A stretch of 64,000 nucleotides of DNA from Balanoglossus misakiensis (lineage: Eukaryota > Hemichordata): NCBI GenBank assembly GCA_040954595.2, contig CM082583.2, forward strand, positions 13,640,001 to 13,704,000, in the 5' to 3' direction. The notes below the pieces were generated by a model. The model saw nothing but the letters and a program-made list of their open reading frames with translations, did no database searches and had not been told where the DNA came from. Position numbers and translations under genes: made by a program. Numbering within the stretch: the stretch's first letter is position 1; each line of letters starts with the position of its first letter. Below, piece after piece: positions 62,401-64,000 of this stretch.

Positions 62401-64000
62401 CGCCGTTAGGACAGCAAGTCGACCGCAACCTGGCACACTTTCACCGCGCCGTCAGGACAGCAAGTCGACCGCAACCTGGCACACTTTCACCGCGCTGTCA
62501 GGACAGCAAGTCGACCGCAACCTGGCCCACTTTCACCGCGCTGTTAGGACAGCAAGTCGACCGCAACCTGGCCCACTTTCACCGCGCCGTTAGGACAGCA
62601 AGTCGACCGCAACCTGGCCCACTTTCACCGCGCCGTTAGGACAGCAAGTCGACCGCAACCTGGCCCACTTTCACCGCGCCGTTAGGACAGCAAGTCGACC
62701 GCAACCTGGCCCACTTTCACCGAGCCGTCAGGACAGCAAGTCGACCGCAACCTGGCCCACTTTCACCGCGCCGTCAGGACAGCAAGTCGACCGCAACCTG
62801 GCACACTTTCACCGCGCCGTCAGGACAGCAAGTCGACCGCAACCTGGCACACTTTCACCGCGCCGTCAGGACAGCAAGTCGACCGCAACCTGGCACACTT
62901 TCACCGCGCTGTTAGGACAGCAAGTCGACCGCAACCTGGCCCACTTTCACCGCGCCGTTAGGACAGCAAGTCGACCGCAACCTGGCACACTTTCACCGCG
63001 CTGTTAGGACAGCAAGTCGACCGCAACCTGGCACACTTTCACCGCACCGTTAGGACAGCAAGTCGACCGCAACCTGGCACACTTTCACCGCACCGTTAGG
63101 ACAGCAAGTCGACCGCAACCTGGCCCACTTTCACCGCGCCGTTAGGACAGCAAGTCGACCGCAACCTGGCACACTTTCACCGCGCCGTTAGGACAGCAAG
63201 TCGACCGCAACCTGGCACACTTTCACCGCGCCGTCAGGACAGCAAGTCGACCGCAACCTGGCCCACTTTCACCGCGCTGTTAGGACAGCAAGTCGACCGC
63301 AACCTGGCACACTTTCACCGCGCCGTTAGGACAGCAAGTCGACCGCAACCTGGCACACTTTCACCGCGCCGTTAGGACAGCAAGTCGACCGCAACCTGGC
63401 CCACTTTCACCGCGCCGTCAGGACAGCAAGTCGACCGCAACCTGGCCCACTTTCACCGCGCTGTTAGGACAGCAAGTCGACCGCAACCTGGCCCACTTTC
63501 ACCGCGCTGTCAGGACAGCAAGTCCACCGCAACCTGGCCCACTTTCACCGCGCCGTCAGGACAGCAAGTCGACCGTAACCTGGCCCACTTTCACCGCGCC
63601 GTCAGGACAGCAAGTCGACCGCAACCTGGCCCACTTTCACCGCGCTGTTAGGACAGCAAGTCGACCGCAACCTGGCACACTTTCACCGCGCCGTCAGGAC
63701 AGCAAGTCGACCGCAACCTGGCACACTTTCACCGCGCCGTCAGGACAGCAAGTCAACCGCAACCTGGCCCACTTTCACCGCGCTGTTAGGACAGCAAGTC
63801 GACCGCAACCTGGCACACTTTCACCGCGCCGTCAGGACAGCAAGTCGACCGCAACCTGGCCCACTTTCACCGCGCCGTTAGGACAGCAAGTCGACCGCAA
63901 CCTGGCCCACTTTCACCGCGCCGTTAGGACAGCAAGTCGACCGCAACCTGGCACACTTTCACCGCGCTGTTAGGACAGCAAGTCGACCGCAACCTGGCAC
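56486..64000. repeat. 46-bp GC-rich satellite, ~160 copies, runs off the window
   Basis: Monomer: CACTTTCACCGCGCCGTTAG then GACAGCAAGTCGACCGCAAC then CTGGCC, 46 bp. Main variable sites are CCG/CTG, GTTAG/GTCAG, TCGACC/TCAACC and GGCCC/GGCAC. GC content is about 60% in an AT-rich setting, and most monomers hold GTCGAC and CGCG. Three monomers carry the same 11-bp deletion (GCCCC starts at 58937, 60168, 61721). Because 46 is not a multiple of three, open frames rotate through all phases and are not genes. Confidence 0.98.

Noticed and set aside
56486-64000. CRISPR-like array
   Set aside because: Units are contiguous 46-mers without unique spacers, in a eukaryotic genome; it is a satellite.

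Overview
This is eukaryotic, intron-rich, AT-rich DNA. Three multi-exon genes occupy the first ~35 kb and repeats occupy most of the last ~27 kb. The gene content (importin-11, a GRAM-domain ER/plasma-membrane tether), animal-type splice sites, many small inverted-repeat elements and frequent TACATGTA-like words suggest a marine invertebrate, perhaps a deuterostome such as a hemichordate or lancelet. The species cannot be fixed from the sequence alone.

Layout. (1) 1-8036, plus strand: the 3' part of importin-11 (IPO11), 17 exons that join in frame for 566 residues to the stop. One intron is a textbook U12-type AT-AC intron. (2) 8.69-9.42 kb: two inverted-repeat elements, the second a TTAA-flanked piggyBac-like MITE. 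(3) 14335-10324, minus strand: a six-coding-exon gene for a 547-residue, probably nuclear protein that I do not recognise. It lies tail to tail with IPO11. (4) About 14.6-15.5 kb: a CpG-richer block that looks like a shared promoter between gene 3 and the divergent gene on the plus strand. (5) 15.5-34.4 kb, plus strand: a GRAMD2-like gene (single GRAM domain, C-terminal membrane segment, no StART-like/VASt domain). It has at least four candidate first coding exons, all ending in the same phase and joining one common exon. (6) 35.9-37.7 kb: a MITE fragment and two 128-bp foldback elements, one of them a perfect palindrome with a 9-bp target-site duplication. (7) About 38.2 kb: a possible first exon of another gene, not proven.

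(8) 40-56.5 kb: a compound repeat locus. Two diverged copies of a ~1-kb flank (about 40.0-41.9 and 55.3-56.5 kb) bracket a satellite of ~279-bp monomers, about 44 copies. The satellite is interrupted once by a foldback MITE and then restarts with the same leader unit seen at its left edge. Many monomers keep a 36-codon open frame containing a VCSQHF motif, plus a GRSGQGLGL frame. These look like remnants of a coding sequence, possibly a THAP-type zinc finger protein. One flank contains tetranucleotide arrays of opposite orientation and the other an interstitial CCCTAA (telomere-type) array. (9) 56.5 kb to the window end: a GC-rich satellite of 46-bp monomers, about 160 copies, with higher-order structure shown by marker monomers repeating at offsets of 1231 and 1553 bp.

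The genes are not an operon and have no obvious shared pathway: nuclear import, an unknown probably nuclear protein, and lipid/ER contact-site biology. The most unusual parts are the coding-derived 279-bp satellite, the palindromic foldback insertions, the alternative-first-exon set and the AT-AC intron.
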